Shown: positions 8,684 to 20,780, counted from the first letter of the stretch. The stretch: DNA of 64,000 bases from Methylobacterium sp. J-026 (GCF_022829585.1 NZ_JAKSYC010000110.1:1-64000); one strand, 5' to 3'. Numbers and translations: made by a program. Notes: generated from the sequence alone by a model not told the origin.

Positions 8684-9985
8684 ATGGCGGCATCCGCGGC
8701 GATCGACCGGGTGAGGGGCTTCGCGGCCTCGTTCCGCCAGCAGGGGACCGCGCCGTTCGCGCCGTTCGAGTGGATCCTCGCCGGCCGCTACCTGCGGGCG
8801 CGGCGCCGGGGCGGGGGCGTCTCGGTAGTGGCATTCTTCTCGGTACTGGGCATCGCCCTCGGCGTCGCCACGCTGATCATCGTCCTGTCGGTGATGAACG
8901 GTTTCCGGGCAGAGCTCCTGTCGAAGATCGTCGGCATCAACGGTCACCTGTTCGCCACGCCGATCGACCGGCCGTTCAACGACTGGACCGACCTGTCGGA
9001 GCGCCTGTCCAAGGTGGCGGGGGTGCGCGCCGCCGTGCCGCTGGTGGAGGGTCAGGCCTTCGCCTCGTCGCAATACGGCGGCTCGGGCGTGATCATCCGC
9101 GGCGTGCGCGCCGCCGACCTCGACGCCCTGGCGGCGGTCTCGTCCTCGATCCGCGGCGGCACCCTGGAGGGTTTTGACGACGGCACCGGCGTGCTGATCG
9201 GCCGGCGCCTCGCCGACACGCTGGGCCTGCAGGCCGGCGACACGATCACGCTGGTGACGCCCAAGGGCTCCTCGACCCCATTCGGCACCGCGCCGCGGAC
9301 CAAGAGCTACACCGTCAAGGCGGTGTTCGAGGTCGGCATGACGGAGTTCGACCAGACCTTCGTGTTCATGCCCCTCGCCGAGGCGCAGGCGTTCTTTAAC
9401 AAGGACGGCGACGTCAGCATGATCGAGATCTACGTCGACGAGCCCGACCATGTCGGCGAGATGCGCGAACCGCTGGAAATGGCGGCCGAGCGCCCGATCC
9501 TGCTGACCGACTGGCGCCAGCGCAACCGGACCTTCTTCGGGGCACTGGAGGTCGAGCGCAACGTGATGTTCCTGATCCTCAGCCTGATCGTGGTGGTGGC
9601 GACGCTCAACATCGTCTCCGGCCTGATCCTGCTGGTGCGCGACAAGTCGAGCGACATCGCGATCCTGCGCACCATGGGGGCGACGCCCGGCACGATCATG
9701 CGGGTGTTCCTGATCAACGGTGCGCTAATCGGCGTCGTCGGGACGCTCGGCGGGCTGGCGCTGGGCGTCCTGATCACCCTCAACATCAAGCCGATCCAGC
9801 ACGTGCTGTTTCCGGGGGCCTGGGATCCGACCGTCCGGTTCCTGGCGGAGATCCCGGCCCAGATGAACCCGAAGGAGATCACCGCCGTGGTGATCACCGC
9901 GCTGCTGCTGTCGCTCGCGGCGACGCTCTATCCCTCCTGGCGCGCCGCCCGGCTCGATCCGGTGCAGGCCCTCCGCTACGGCTGA
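8684..9985 (+). CDS. lolC: Lipoprotein-releasing ABC transporter permease LolC/LolE
   Basis: Inner-membrane permease that extracts outer-membrane-destined lipoproteins and passes them to LolA. The 433 residues hold an N-terminal helix ([20 protein letters not shown]), the family sequence [15 protein letters not shown], a large periplasmic domain (about residues 70-285) and three C-terminal helices (from [20 protein letters not shown]). The FtsX-like end [20 protein letters not shown] is clear. It is the single LolC/E gene here, so it may work as a homodimer (LolF-like), which is inference. lolD follows 14 bases later. Confidence 0.93.
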   Translation: MAASAAIDRVRGFAASFRQQGTAPFAPFEWILAGRYLRARRRGGGVSVVAFFSVLGIALGVATLIIVLSVMNGFRAELLSKIVGINGHLFATPIDRPFNDWTDLSERLSKVAGVRAAVPLVEGQAFASSQYGGSGVIIRGVRAADLDALAAVSSSIRGGTLEGFDDGTGVLIGRRLADTLGLQAGDTITLVTPKGSSTPFGTAPRTKSYTVKAVFEVGMTEFDQTFVFMPLAEAQAFFNKDGDVSMIEIYVDEPDHVGEMREPLEMAAERPILLTDWRQRNRTFFGALEVERNVMFLILSLIVVVATLNIVSGLILLVRDKSSDIAILRTMGATPGTIMRVFLINGALIGVVGTLGGLALGVLITLNIKPIQHVLFPGAWDPTVRFLAEIPAQMNPKEITAVVITALLLSLAATLYPSWRAARLDPVQALRYG

Positions 9986-9999
9986 CGGGCCACCCGCGC

Positions 10000-10713
10000 A
10001 TGACCGACTCGAGCCAGATCGCCGGCGACCAGCCGGTGCCGGCCCTGTTCTTTTCCCGCGTCGAGCGGCGCTATGCCCAGGCCGAGGGGGCGCTGGAAAT
10101 CCTGCGCGGCGCCGATCTCGCGATCTGGCCGGGGGAGCTGGTGGCCCTGGTGGCGCCCTCCGGCGCCGGCAAGTCGACGCTGCTCCACCTCGCCGGGCTC
10201 CTGGAGCGGCCGGACGGGGGGGAGGTCTATATCGGCGGCCAGCCCACCGCCGCGATGGCGGATTCCGAGCGCACCCGCCTGCGGCGCGAGGAGATGGGCT
10301 TCGTCTACCAGTTCCACCACCTCCTGCCGGAGTTCTCCGCATTGGAGAACGTGGTGATGCCGCAGCTCATCCGCGGCCTGAAGGCGCCGGAGGCGAAGAG
10401 CCGGGCCACCGAGCTCCTGAGCTTCCTCGGCCTCAAGGAGCGGCTGCCGCACCGCCCGGCGGAGCTGTCGGGGGGCGAGCAGCAGCGCGTCGCCATCGCC
10501 CGGGCGGTGGCCAACGGGCCGCGGCTGCTGCTGGCCGACGAGCCCACCGGCAACCTCGACCCGGGCACGGCCGGCCACGTCTTCTCGGTGCTGATGGCGC
10601 TGGTGCGGGCCTCGGGTCTCGCGGCCCTGGTGGCGACCCACAATCTGGACCTCGCCGCCCGCATGGACCGCCGGGTGACGATCCGCGACGGGCTGATCAC
10701 GCCGCTCGACTGA
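10000..10713 (+). CDS. lolD: Lipoprotein-releasing ABC transporter ATPase LolD
   Basis: ATPase partner of the upstream permease in lipoprotein release. It shows Walker [10 protein letters not shown], the Q-loop region [12 protein letters not shown], the ABC signature [14 protein letters not shown] and Walker [13 protein letters not shown], then the switch histidine in VATHNLDLA. It has 237 residues, the usual length. It belongs to the MacB/LolD subgroup. No gene is seen in the 197 bases after it, which carry only GC-rich inverted stretches. Confidence 0.95.
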   Translation: MTDSSQIAGDQPVPALFFSRVERRYAQAEGALEILRGADLAIWPGELVALVAPSGAGKSTLLHLAGLLERPDGGEVYIGGQPTAAMADSERTRLRREEMGFVYQFHHLLPEFSALENVVMPQLIRGLKAPEAKSRATELLSFLGLKERLPHRPAELSGGEQQRVAIARAVANGPRLLLADEPTGNLDPGTAGHVFSVLMALVRASGLAALVATHNLDLAARMDRRVTIRDGLITPLD

Positions 10714-10910
10714 GGACGGGCACACGCACCGGCGGGCCCGGAGGGCGCCGGACCTGCGCCCGACACGCCAGAGCGCCCGCGCGTTTTAATCCGTCGTGCC
10801 ACGTGCGGCCCGTCACGCCGCGAAGTTTATCTTCCAACTATATTGCAGTTGTTGAGGACAAGCAGTGCCGATCTGAGACGATCGCCCTGCATAAAATTTG
10901 GAGAGACACC

Positions 10911-11177
10911 ATGAAGACTAGCATTGCTGTTGCCGTCACTGCGCTCATGCTCGCCGCCGCGCCGCTCCCGTCCGCCCTGGCCTCCGACGGGGCCCGCTGG
11001 ACCGGTTTCACCACCGCCGCACCCGAGACCACCGGCGCGCTCGGGCTCGGCCTCGGCGTCCACGATACGCCGCTCTACGAGGGCTGCCCGATGAGTTCGG
11101 CCGCCGAGGGCAACGCCAACCAGCAGACCCGGCCGGTCAAGCAGTACGGCCAGACCGCGGGCGGTCACCGCTGCTGA
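10911..11177 (+). CDS. Small secreted protein of unknown function
   Basis: An 88-residue protein with a clean Sec signal peptide: MKTSIAVAVTALMLAAAPLP then SALASDG, with likely cleavage after ALA near residue 24. The mature part is about 64 residues, rich in Gly, Thr and Ala, with two cysteines (GCPMSS and the last residue) that could form a disulfide. GGAGAG lies about six bases before ATG 10911, which fixes the start. An AT-rich leader (about 10823-10900) precedes it. I do not recognise the family. It stands alone after lolD. Confidence 0.7.
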   Translation: MKTSIAVAVTALMLAAAPLPSALASDGARWTGFTTAAPETTGALGLGLGVHDTPLYEGCPMSSAAEGNANQQTRPVKQYGQTAGGHRC

Positions 11178-11193
11178 TCCGGCGCGGCGACGG

Positions 11194-11292
11194 GTGACGC
11201 TCAAGCCCTTCTCCTATGTCATGATCGGCGCTTTCGCAGGCGGCGTCGTCATGACCCTGATCGGCTCGGCGATCGTGCTGCTGGGCCCGTGA
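11194..11292 (+). CDS. Tiny single-span membrane protein (candidate)
   Basis: A 32-codon frame from GTG 11194: VTLKPFSYVMIGAFAGGVVM followed by TLIGSAIVLLGP. It would be almost one transmembrane helix with a positively charged start. It begins 16 bases after the secreted-protein gene and ends just before a 16-bp hairpin, which fits a short co-transcribed unit. No strong ribosome site is seen, so this is a moderate guess. Confidence 0.4.
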   Translation: MTLKPFSYVMIGAFAGGVVMTLIGSAIVLLGP

Positions 11293-11295
11293 TCC

Positions 11296-11329
11296 CGCGG
11301 CATCGCTCCGGAACCGGAGCGGTGCCGCG
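11296..11329. terminator. Strong hairpin between converging genes
   Basis: CGCGGCATCGCTCCGG (11296-11311) pairs with CCGGAGCGGTGCCGCG (11314-11329), 16 bp with one G-T wobble. It lies between the + strand small ORF and the minus-strand glycosyltransferase. There is no T-run, so it is a barrier hairpin or rho-assisted terminator serving both directions. Confidence 0.6.
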
Positions 11330-11334
11330 CCCGC

Positions 11335-12627
11335 TTAAGGCGCGGGTGGCGATCCGCGGCCGCGCCCCGCATGCGTCGCCGCGGCGCGCGCGGCCGCCAG
11401 GGCCTCCACCTGGTCGCAGGCCTCGGTGATCGCGTCGCGGCCCTCCGCCATCCGTGCCCGGGCCGCCGCGGTGGCGCGCGCCACCGCGGGATCGGCGAGC
11501 AGCCGGCGCAGGATCCGGGACGCCCGAGCGGGGCGGAAGGCGCGGCGGCTCACGGTCGCGCCGAGGTCCCGGTCCTTGAGCCGCCGCCCCTCGTCGAAAT
11601 GGTCGAACGCCACCGGGACCACGAGTTGCGGGATCCCCGCCGCCAGCGCCTGCGCCACCGTCCCGACGCCACCGTGATGAACCAGGGCGGCACTGCGCGG
11701 CAGCAGGGTGCTCAGGGGCGCGTAGGGCAGGTGGATGATCCCGTCCGGCAGTGGCTTGGGGATCTGGCCGCCCTGGGGGGCGAGCAGGACGCCGCGCCGA
11801 CCCATGCGGCGGCACGTCTGCACCGCGGTGTCGAAAAAGCCGGCCCCCTGGCGCATCGCCGAGCCGTAGGTGAAGACGATCGGCGCGTCGCCCGCCGCCA
11901 GGAAGGCGTCGAGCTCCGGCGGCATGGTGGGCACGTCGCCGAACCGGTCCACCAGCGGGAAGCCGAGTTGCACCGCCTGGGTGGGCCAATCCGCCTGCGG
12001 AGCCGCGTACCAGTCCGGGAACATCAGAAGCATGCGCGTCGGGCTGTTCCACCAGTGCCGCAGCCGGTGGACCGGATCGAGTCCGAGGCGCGCGCGCAGG
12101 GCGTTCAGCGGCGGCAGCGTGAACGGACCGACCGCGAACCGGTCGACCCCGAGGTTGACGTAGGCCCGGAGCGCCGCCGGCAGCAGCCGCGGCAGGGCGA
12201 GCCCGGGGAGACGGGGGGGATCGGACCGGCTCTCGATCAGGAACGGCATCACGTGCAGCGTCGCGGTCGGGAGGTCGTAGAGATCCTGGGCGAGTCGTGC
12301 GCCCCAACCGAGGGGCGAGGCGACCACCAGCAGGTTCACTCCGCGCGCCCGGGTCGCCCCCAGCCACAGACAGGTCGCCTCCGCCATGCGCAGGGCATAG
12401 TCGAACATGGGCCGGAAGCCCTGTTGCGGATGCCACAGATCCGGCTGGCGGATCACCGCCTCGTAATCGGCCACCGTCCCGAGGGGCTGGAACGCGAGGC
12501 CGGCCCGGCGCGCCATCGCCTCGAACGGGGCCGGGGCGGCCAGCGAGACGCCGTGACCGCGCGCGAGCAGCTCATGCCCCAGCGCGATGAACGGCAGCAC
12601 GTCGCCATGTGTGCCCACGGCCACCAA
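11335..12627 (-). CDS. UGT-like (MGT/GT1 family) glycosyltransferase
   Basis: A GT-B enzyme resembling macrolide, zeaxanthin and sterol glucosyltransferases. The N-terminal Rossmann half opens VAVGTHGDVLPFIALGHELL; the C-terminal nucleotide-sugar site shows LPRSAALVHHGGVGTVAQAL and IPQLVVPVAFDHFDEG, with the HHGGVGT motif that binds UDP-sugar. About 430 residues. The start is uncertain: TTG 12627 keeps the fold almost complete, but a perfect AAGGAG (12678-12673) lies six bases before an in-frame ATT at 12666, which would add 13 residues (IPAHPTAESFDVA). Acceptor unknown; sterol, carotenoid or hopanoid-like lipids are possible by analogy only. Confidence 0.85.
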   Translation of the reverse strand: MVAVGTHGDVLPFIALGHELLARGHGVSLAAPAPFEAMARRAGLAFQPLGTVADYEAVIRQPDLWHPQQGFRPMFDYALRMAEATCLWLGATRARGVNLLVVASPLGWGARLAQDLYDLPTATLHVMPFLIESRSDPPRLPGLALPRLLPAALRAYVNLGVDRFAVGPFTLPPLNALRARLGLDPVHRLRHWWNSPTRMLLMFPDWYAAPQADWPTQAVQLGFPLVDRFGDVPTMPPELDAFLAAGDAPIVFTYGSAMRQGAGFFDTAVQTCRRMGRRGVLLAPQGGQIPKPLPDGIIHLPYAPLSTLLPRSAALVHHGGVGTVAQALAAGIPQLVVPVAFDHFDEGRRLKDRDLGATVSRRAFRPARASRILRRLLADPAVARATAAARARMAEGRDAITEACDQVEALAAARAAATHAGRGRGSPPAP

Positions 12628-12853
12628 GGCGACGTCGAAGCTCTCGGCCGTCGGATGCGCGGGAATGGCTTGCTCCTTACGACCCCCCCAATGCGGTGAC
12701 GGGCTCGTTTCGAGGGCGGGGCATGCCAGCCCGCCCGATGCGCATCAAGACACTTTTTACCGTAACCCCAAGACGTGACCGCCTGACGCGCGCCGGCCCT
12801 TTCCTTGGAACAAAACATGAACATACTGGGCCGGGCACACGGGAGGCACGGCG

Positions 12854-12970
12854 ATGCAGAAGCGGTTGGTCCTGACCGGGATGGTCGAGCTGATGATCGA
12901 ACTCATGGCGTTCGGGATGCTGTTCGCGGCGGTGGGGGCGTGGGCGATAGCCTTGGCACCGGTGCGTTAG
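12854..12970 (+). CDS. Tiny membrane protein (candidate)
   Basis: A 38-residue frame: MQKRLVLTGMVELMIELMAF then GMLFAAVGAWAIALAPVR. It has one hydrophobic segment and positively charged ends, and GGGAGG sits eight bases before the ATG, a good ribosome site. It is divergent from the glycosyltransferase and upstream of dnaE. Family unknown. Confidence 0.45.
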   Translation: MQKRLVLTGMVELMIELMAFGMLFAAVGAWAIALAPVR

Positions 12971-13012
12971 CGGGTTTTCGCCGATGGCCGCCCGGTTCCC
13001 GCCACGGAGGGC

Positions 13013-13053
13013 TTATGCACAGGCGATCACCCTTCGGCGACCGATTATCCACA
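13013..13053 (+). promoter_or_regulatory. Two DnaA boxes upstream of dnaE
   Basis: TTATCCACA at 13045-13053 is the perfect DnaA box; TTATGCACA at 13013-13021 differs at one base and has the same orientation, 32 bp away (three helical turns). Both lie 123-163 bases before the dnaE start, which suggests DnaA influence on the replicative polymerase gene. Confidence 0.5.
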
Positions 13054-13175
13054 GGGGCGGCCGGAACTGGTGCTCAAGGGGCACGACCGGTGGATATCGT
13101 CGGCCGATGGCCCGGCCTACGTCGACTTGGTGACGGCGAGGGGGGATGCTGGGCGATCCCTGTACAAGGTCGGCC

Positions 13176-16694
<3,519 letters not shown>

Positions 16695-16780
16695 CAGGCC
16701 GCTCGCACGTCGCTGGCGGCTTGGTCGTGGAGCGGATTCACGTCGCCTGAATGAGGGGCGGCGTTGGGAGGTCCCCATTT

Positions 16781-16805
16781 CCGGGGGGCGATCCCGGCCC
16801 CCCGG
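16781..16805. terminator. Hairpin after dnaE
   Basis: CCGGGGGGC (16781-16789) pairs perfectly with GCCCCCCGG (16797-16805), 7-base loop. It sits between dnaE and the converging small minus-strand genes; no T-run. Confidence 0.55.
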
Positions 16806-16827
16806 ACCGCGTGCGATCCGGGGCGAT

Positions 16828-17049
16828 TCAGAGGCGCTTCGGCACGGGGCGCCGACAATAGCCGCGGGCCTCCGCGGTCGAGAGACCGTCCTGCGCGGCG
16901 ATACATTGGTCGAGGGTCAGCCCGATGCTGGCGGCGTAGGGCTCGTTCGGCGACAGGGCCTCGCGGGCGAGGTTGGCCAAGTAGATCAGGAACGCGGCCG
17001 CCGCGAGCACGACGGCCGCAAGCACGGCTCGGTTCAGCATCGCGTCCAC
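16828..17049 (-). CDS. Small single-span membrane protein
   Basis: A 73-residue protein (or 70 from ATG 17040) with an N-terminal membrane helix, RAVLAAVVLAAAAFLIYLA, and a soluble tail ending in LTLDQCIAAQDGLSTAEARG then YCRRPVPKRL with two cysteines. That tail could be periplasmic and disulfide-bonded. It is the last of three tandem small minus-strand genes. Family not recognised. The start GTG 17049 or ATG 17040 is not decided by a clear ribosome site. Confidence 0.55.
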   Translation of the reverse strand: MDAMLNRAVLAAVVLAAAAFLIYLANLAREALSPNEPYAASIGLTLDQCIAAQDGLSTAEARGYCRRPVPKRL

Positions 17050-17068
17050 GCCCCGGCGCCGCAGCCCG

Positions 17069-17188
17069 TCACGGGAAACCCGCGAGCAGGAGCGCGAGCA
17101 CGAGGACCGTGAGTCCGACGGCGATCAGTGCGGCGGCGGTGCGGTCGATCCCCGACCGGCGCCGGCCGGGTTGTCCGATCCGGATCAC
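17069..17188 (-). CDS. Tiny membrane protein
   Basis: A 39-codon frame: VIRIGQPGRRRSGIDRTAAA followed by LIAVGLTVLVLALLLAGFP. It has an arginine-rich N-terminus and one helix reaching the C-terminus. It lies in tandem between two similar small genes (34 bases after the first, 19 before the next). No convincing ribosome site precedes the GTG, so it is less certain than its upstream neighbour. Confidence 0.4.
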   Translation of the reverse strand: MIRIGQPGRRRSGIDRTAAALIAVGLTVLVLALLLAGFP

Positions 17189-17222
17189 GTGCCGCACATC
17201 CCGGCGGCATCCCGCACCGGGC

Positions 17223-17342
17223 TCACTGCAGCAGGCCCCAGAGGCCCGTGGCGAGGCCGAAGGTGAGCGAGAGCATCGCTGCGCCGAGCAGGACACGATC
17301 GATCACGCGGGCGGCGCGATCCTCCGGCTGGAATTCAGTCAT
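17223..17342 (-). CDS. Tiny membrane protein, first of three
   Basis: A 39-residue protein: MTEFQPEDRAARVIDRVLLG then AAMLSLTFGLATGLWGLLQ. An acidic/basic N-terminal part precedes one hydrophobic segment. GGAGGAGAC lies six bases before the ATG, an excellent ribosome site that fixes the start. It is transcribed away from the SDR gene and heads the run of small minus-strand membrane genes. Function unknown; such small membrane genes are common members of alphaproteobacterial stress regulons, which is inference. Confidence 0.6.
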   Translation of the reverse strand: MTEFQPEDRAARVIDRVLLGAAMLSLTFGLATGLWGLLQ

Positions 17343-17478
17343 CGTGGCGTCTCCTCCGCGCCGAGACTGACGGGCGCCTGTTGCTGCGCTGTGTCGATGC
17401 GCCGTCTGGGCCGGGTTCCGTGTCGTCGCGCCGGACAGGCACATCCCGCAGCCGCGGGCGCGGAGGTGCCGCAGGGCC

Positions 17479-17503
17479 GGAACACCCCGGAGGCTTCCTG
17501 GTT
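17479..17503 (+). promoter_or_regulatory. EcfG-type general stress promoter
   Basis: GGAAC (17479-17483), 16-base spacer, GGTT (17500-17503). The consensus for the PhyR-NepR-EcfG general stress sigma factor is GGAAC-N16/17-CGTT, so 8 of 9 bases match. It would start transcription about 20 bases before the SDR start. Confidence 0.5.
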
Positions 17504-17531
17504 GGACCGGCATTCCAAACGGAGACGACGC

Positions 17532-18407
17532 GTGACCACCGACCCGCTGCACAAGTACCCCCGCCCGCCCTTCGAGGCGCAGCCGCAGAGCTTCCCCGGC
17601 AAGACCGGCCGCATGGCCCCGGAACCCGATCACGGCGAGGCGAGCTATGCGGGTTCGGGCAAGCTCACCGGCAAGGCGGCGCTGATCACCGGCGGCGACA
17701 GCGGCATCGGCCGCGCGGTCGCCATCGCGTTCGCCCGGGAGGGCGCGGACGTCGCTATCTCCTACCTGCCGGAGGAGCAGGCGGATGCGGAGGCGGTGGG
17801 CCAGTGGATCGAGAAGGCGGGCCGGCGCGCGCTGCTCCTGCCGGGCGACCTCAAGGATCCCGCCTACGGGCGCCAGATCGTCGCCCGCACCGTGGAGAGT
17901 TTCGGGCGCCTCGACGTGCTGGTCAACAACGGCGCGTTCCAGCAGCCGAACCAGGGTCTCGACGCCATCGACGACAGCATCTTCGAGAATCACTTCCGCA
18001 CGAACGTGTTCGGACCGTTCTACGTGACCAAAGCGGCGCTCGCCCATCTGAAACCCGGCAGCTCGGTGATCTTCACCTCGTCGGTCAACTCGAAGCACCC
18101 GATGCCGTCGCTCATGGCCTACAGCGCCACCAAGGGCGCCCTGAGCAACATGGTGCTCAGCCTGGCACAGCTGCTCGCCGAGAAGGGCGTGCGCGTGAAC
18201 GGCGTGCTGCCCGGGCCGATCTGGACGCCGTTCATCCCGTCCGGCATGAGCCAGGATGCGGTGACCTCGTTCGGCAGCCAGGTGCCGTTCGGTCGCCCCG
18301 GCCAGCCGGCCGAGCTCGCCTCGGCCTACGTGATGCTGGCCTCGGACGAGAGCAGCTATACGTCGGGCGCGCTCATCACGGTGGCGGGGGCGATGCCGGT
18401 GCTCTGA
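17532..18407 (+). CDS. SDR oxidoreductase, general stress protein 39-like
   Basis: A 291-residue short-chain dehydrogenase with an extended N-terminus (about 45 residues, HKYPRPPFEAQPQSFPGKTG) typical of the YdaD/GSP39 subgroup. The cofactor loop is GGDSGIGRAVAIAFAREG, followed by LVNNGAFQQPNQ, catalytic serines in FTSSVNSKH and the catalytic Y-x3-K in YSATKGAL. The C-terminus ends with the family sequence GRPGQPAELASAYVMLA then TVAGAMPVL. GTG 17532 follows GGAGAC at a good distance. Substrate unknown; members respond to stress in bacilli and in PhyR/EcfG organisms. The EcfG-like promoter upstream supports stress control. Confidence 0.85.
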   Translation: MTTDPLHKYPRPPFEAQPQSFPGKTGRMAPEPDHGEASYAGSGKLTGKAALITGGDSGIGRAVAIAFAREGADVAISYLPEEQADAEAVGQWIEKAGRRALLLPGDLKDPAYGRQIVARTVESFGRLDVLVNNGAFQQPNQGLDAIDDSIFENHFRTNVFGPFYVTKAALAHLKPGSSVIFTSSVNSKHPMPSLMAYSATKGALSNMVLSLAQLLAEKGVRVNGVLPGPIWTPFIPSGMSQDAVTSFGSQVPFGRPGQPAELASAYVMLASDESSYTSGALITVAGAMPVL

Positions 18408-18432
18408 CAGCGCCCCTCGATCGCGCGCGGGA

Positions 18433-18466
18433 GACCCGGTCGCGGCGAACCATCCGCGACCGGGTC
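18433..18466 (+). terminator. Terminator hairpin after the SDR gene
   Basis: GACCCGGTCGCGG (18433-18445) pairs perfectly with CCGCGACCGGGTC (18454-18466), 8-base loop, 13 bp. It is 26 bases after the stop and is the only structure I see in the 180-bp gap before the glycan operon. No T-run. Confidence 0.65.
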
Positions 18467-18587
18467 GGGGCGCCGCCGCGGCCGGAACGGCACGCGGGTC
18501 TCCCCGTGCGCGCCCGAACGACCGGACGCCACGGTGCGGCGTGGGTGACCCGGCACCTGCGACAGCGGCCGCCTCGAGCCGCCGCGA

Positions 18588-20780
18588 TCAGACCATCCGC
18601 CGAGGAAAGATCTCGAACTTCCGTTCGGCCAGCATGCTCACCCGTCGCTCATAATCTTCCAAGCTGTAGAGCTTGTCGTATTCGGCGACCAGGGCATGGT
18701 TGAGACGATCGTAGGCGGCACAATCCCGCCCTAAGCGCGTCATCAACGGGACGATACCATCGATCAGAGCTTCTGCGCTCTCAAAGAAATTGGGGAACCG
18801 CAGAAAATCTTCCGATGGGAAAAACTCCTTGCGAAAGATCGTTATCCCAATACCGCCTTGGAAGATCGGCTGTGCAACGTAGCCATCGAAGCCCTCGCCA
18901 AACGAGATCGAGAAGCGACAGCGGGTCGCCAACTCCATGTAATGATCGAAGGGCATGCCGCGCACCTCGATCAGCTGGCAATGCGGGAACGCCTCCCGCA
19001 CACGCTTCAGACAGCTCGTCTTGTAAATAGCGTCATCGAGCGAGTAGATCATAAGCTCGCTCTTATGCTTTGCCGGAATCTTTCGGTAACCGCGGAGATC
19101 CGTATAAGCCGGCAGCAGCAAGGTCGGCAGATTTCGGCGATCGGCTTCCGCCTGGTTGAAGTAGGCGTGATGCGCGACCGATTGACTGAGCTCGTCGGCA
19201 AAGCGACGCAACGCCACGAAGGTGCTGGCATCCGGCATGAGTTCGATGTTCTGATTAAGCAAGTTGATATATAATCTTTTCCGCGATGACAGATAGCGTA
19301 TGACGTCCCCCGAGTATCGATCAATAAATCCTGGTGCAGTATACTCCGGTATATGAATATATAATTCCTCAACGCCCTGACAGTATGTAAGCTGATCGAA
19401 TCGAAACACATTCTCATCGTTGCGGAAATTTGTCTGTCGCGCATAGGTCGCCCCCTCGAGGTTCGGAGCGGTCATCACGACGACGTCATAGCCGTGCTCC
19501 CGCTTCAAGCTCCGAAGAGTCTTCGCGATCGAGAACATCGAGAAGATGCCTCCACTCATGGCATCGTGTTGCGGCACAACCATGACGATGAGCCGCTTTG
19601 TTGTCTCAAGATGTAGAGGGAACGTCATATCTTGATAGCGGGCGAAGATCTGATCCGTTGAGAAGCGGTCGATTCCAGGCGCCACCTCAAGGTAAGGTCG
19701 CCGTGACTTGGCAACACGTTGCTGGCCATGTTTTACATAATGCAAGAACGGCGCAAGGCCCGATTCGGTTACATCGGCATAAGCTCTCGCGTAGAAAATC
19801 GTCGAGAATTCAGCATTCGGATCCCAACCGTCTTTCCACCCGATGAGCATGTAGTGCTCGAACGGATCGAGGCCCACAGTTCGGATCTCTGGATGACATC
19901 TCAAGTAAAAATCGGGATCGAAGGCCTCGAACAACTCAGGCAGCCGTTCGGCTTCAGAGAGCCGGTGCGAACTGACATAGTTCTCCTGCTTGCCTTGCAG
20001 CATGTAATGCACGAACGGATTGGTGCCGACTTTGAGCCGACTGCGATAAATCTTGAGATAAAACCACGTCGAGAAATTTGGATTCGGATCAAATCCGAGC
20101 AACCACCCGATCGTGAGGTAATGTCGAATGGGCTCAATCGAGGTCTCGGACGGATCCAGATAGCTGCGACGGTAAAAATCCGCGTCGAAGCCGGCTTCTA
20201 ACGCGACGAGCTCCTCATCTGACACGACTAGGCGGGCCGGATATACGCGGTCCATTCCATACCGGATGAGATGAAGCATCGGGTTAAGTGCGGCTGGTTC
20301 ACCGACCATGTACTGCGCCCGGTACCAGCGCGTCGCGAAGCTCGCGCTGGGGTCGCGTCCCTCAGCTTGACCGTGGAGCAGATAATGCTCTTCCGGACCG
20401 AAGTCGGCTTGGCTGACATCCGAGTTTTGTCCCAAGTAGAAATCGCGATCGAAGTAATGCTCGATCTCTTTGACCTGACTTTTAAGGTCGTCAATCGTCG
20501 TTTCGCCTCGAAGCGCCGTAAGATAATAAACGAACGGATGCATCCCGTCGGGAATTGCATCTTTGTGCGCCTTCATATGGGCGGCAGTCGAGAACCCGGA
20601 ATTTGGATCTCGCAACTCGGAAGCGCCGTTTTGAAGGAAATGCGTGAACGGATCCAACCCGGATTTCTTGACATCCGGATTTTTTATTAAGTAGAAATAG
20701 GGATCGAAATTCTTCTTCACGAGCTCCATGACGTCAGGATCGAGCGATCTCAAGTCATAATTCGACGCTGAACCGCGCAT
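18588..20780 (-). CDS. Putative glycosyltransferase with N-terminal FD-x2-FY repeats
   Basis: A 730-residue protein in two parts. The N-terminal half (about residues 15-345) holds four repeats of about 85 residues, each starting like FDPYFYLIKNPDV, FDRDFYLGQNSDV, FDADFYRRSYLDP, FDPDFYLRCHPEI. Each is followed by H-Y/F-L-x2-G, a D-P-N/S-x2-F-s-T segment and a second N-P-F/M-x-H half. The C-terminal half resembles a GT-B transferase, opening IVMVVPQHDAMSGGIFSMF and holding ISFGEGFDGYVAQPIFQGG near the expected donor site. It is the last gene of a four-gene operon. Base composition is lower in GC than neighbours, with TTA and ATA codons. The sugar and acceptor cannot be told. Confidence 0.65.
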   Translation of the reverse strand: MRGSASNYDLRSLDPDVMELVKKNFDPYFYLIKNPDVKKSGLDPFTHFLQNGASELRDPNSGFSTAAHMKAHKDAIPDGMHPFVYYLTALRGETTIDDLKSQVKEIEHYFDRDFYLGQNSDVSQADFGPEEHYLLHGQAEGRDPSASFATRWYRAQYMVGEPAALNPMLHLIRYGMDRVYPARLVVSDEELVALEAGFDADFYRRSYLDPSETSIEPIRHYLTIGWLLGFDPNPNFSTWFYLKIYRSRLKVGTNPFVHYMLQGKQENYVSSHRLSEAERLPELFEAFDPDFYLRCHPEIRTVGLDPFEHYMLIGWKDGWDPNAEFSTIFYARAYADVTESGLAPFLHYVKHGQQRVAKSRRPYLEVAPGIDRFSTDQIFARYQDMTFPLHLETTKRLIVMVVPQHDAMSGGIFSMFSIAKTLRSLKREHGYDVVVMTAPNLEGATYARQTNFRNDENVFRFDQLTYCQGVEELYIHIPEYTAPGFIDRYSGDVIRYLSSRKRLYINLLNQNIELMPDASTFVALRRFADELSQSVAHHAYFNQAEADRRNLPTLLLPAYTDLRGYRKIPAKHKSELMIYSLDDAIYKTSCLKRVREAFPHCQLIEVRGMPFDHYMELATRCRFSISFGEGFDGYVAQPIFQGGIGITIFRKEFFPSEDFLRFPNFFESAEALIDGIVPLMTRLGRDCAAYDRLNHALVAEYDKLYSLEDYERRVSMLAERKFEIFPRRMV

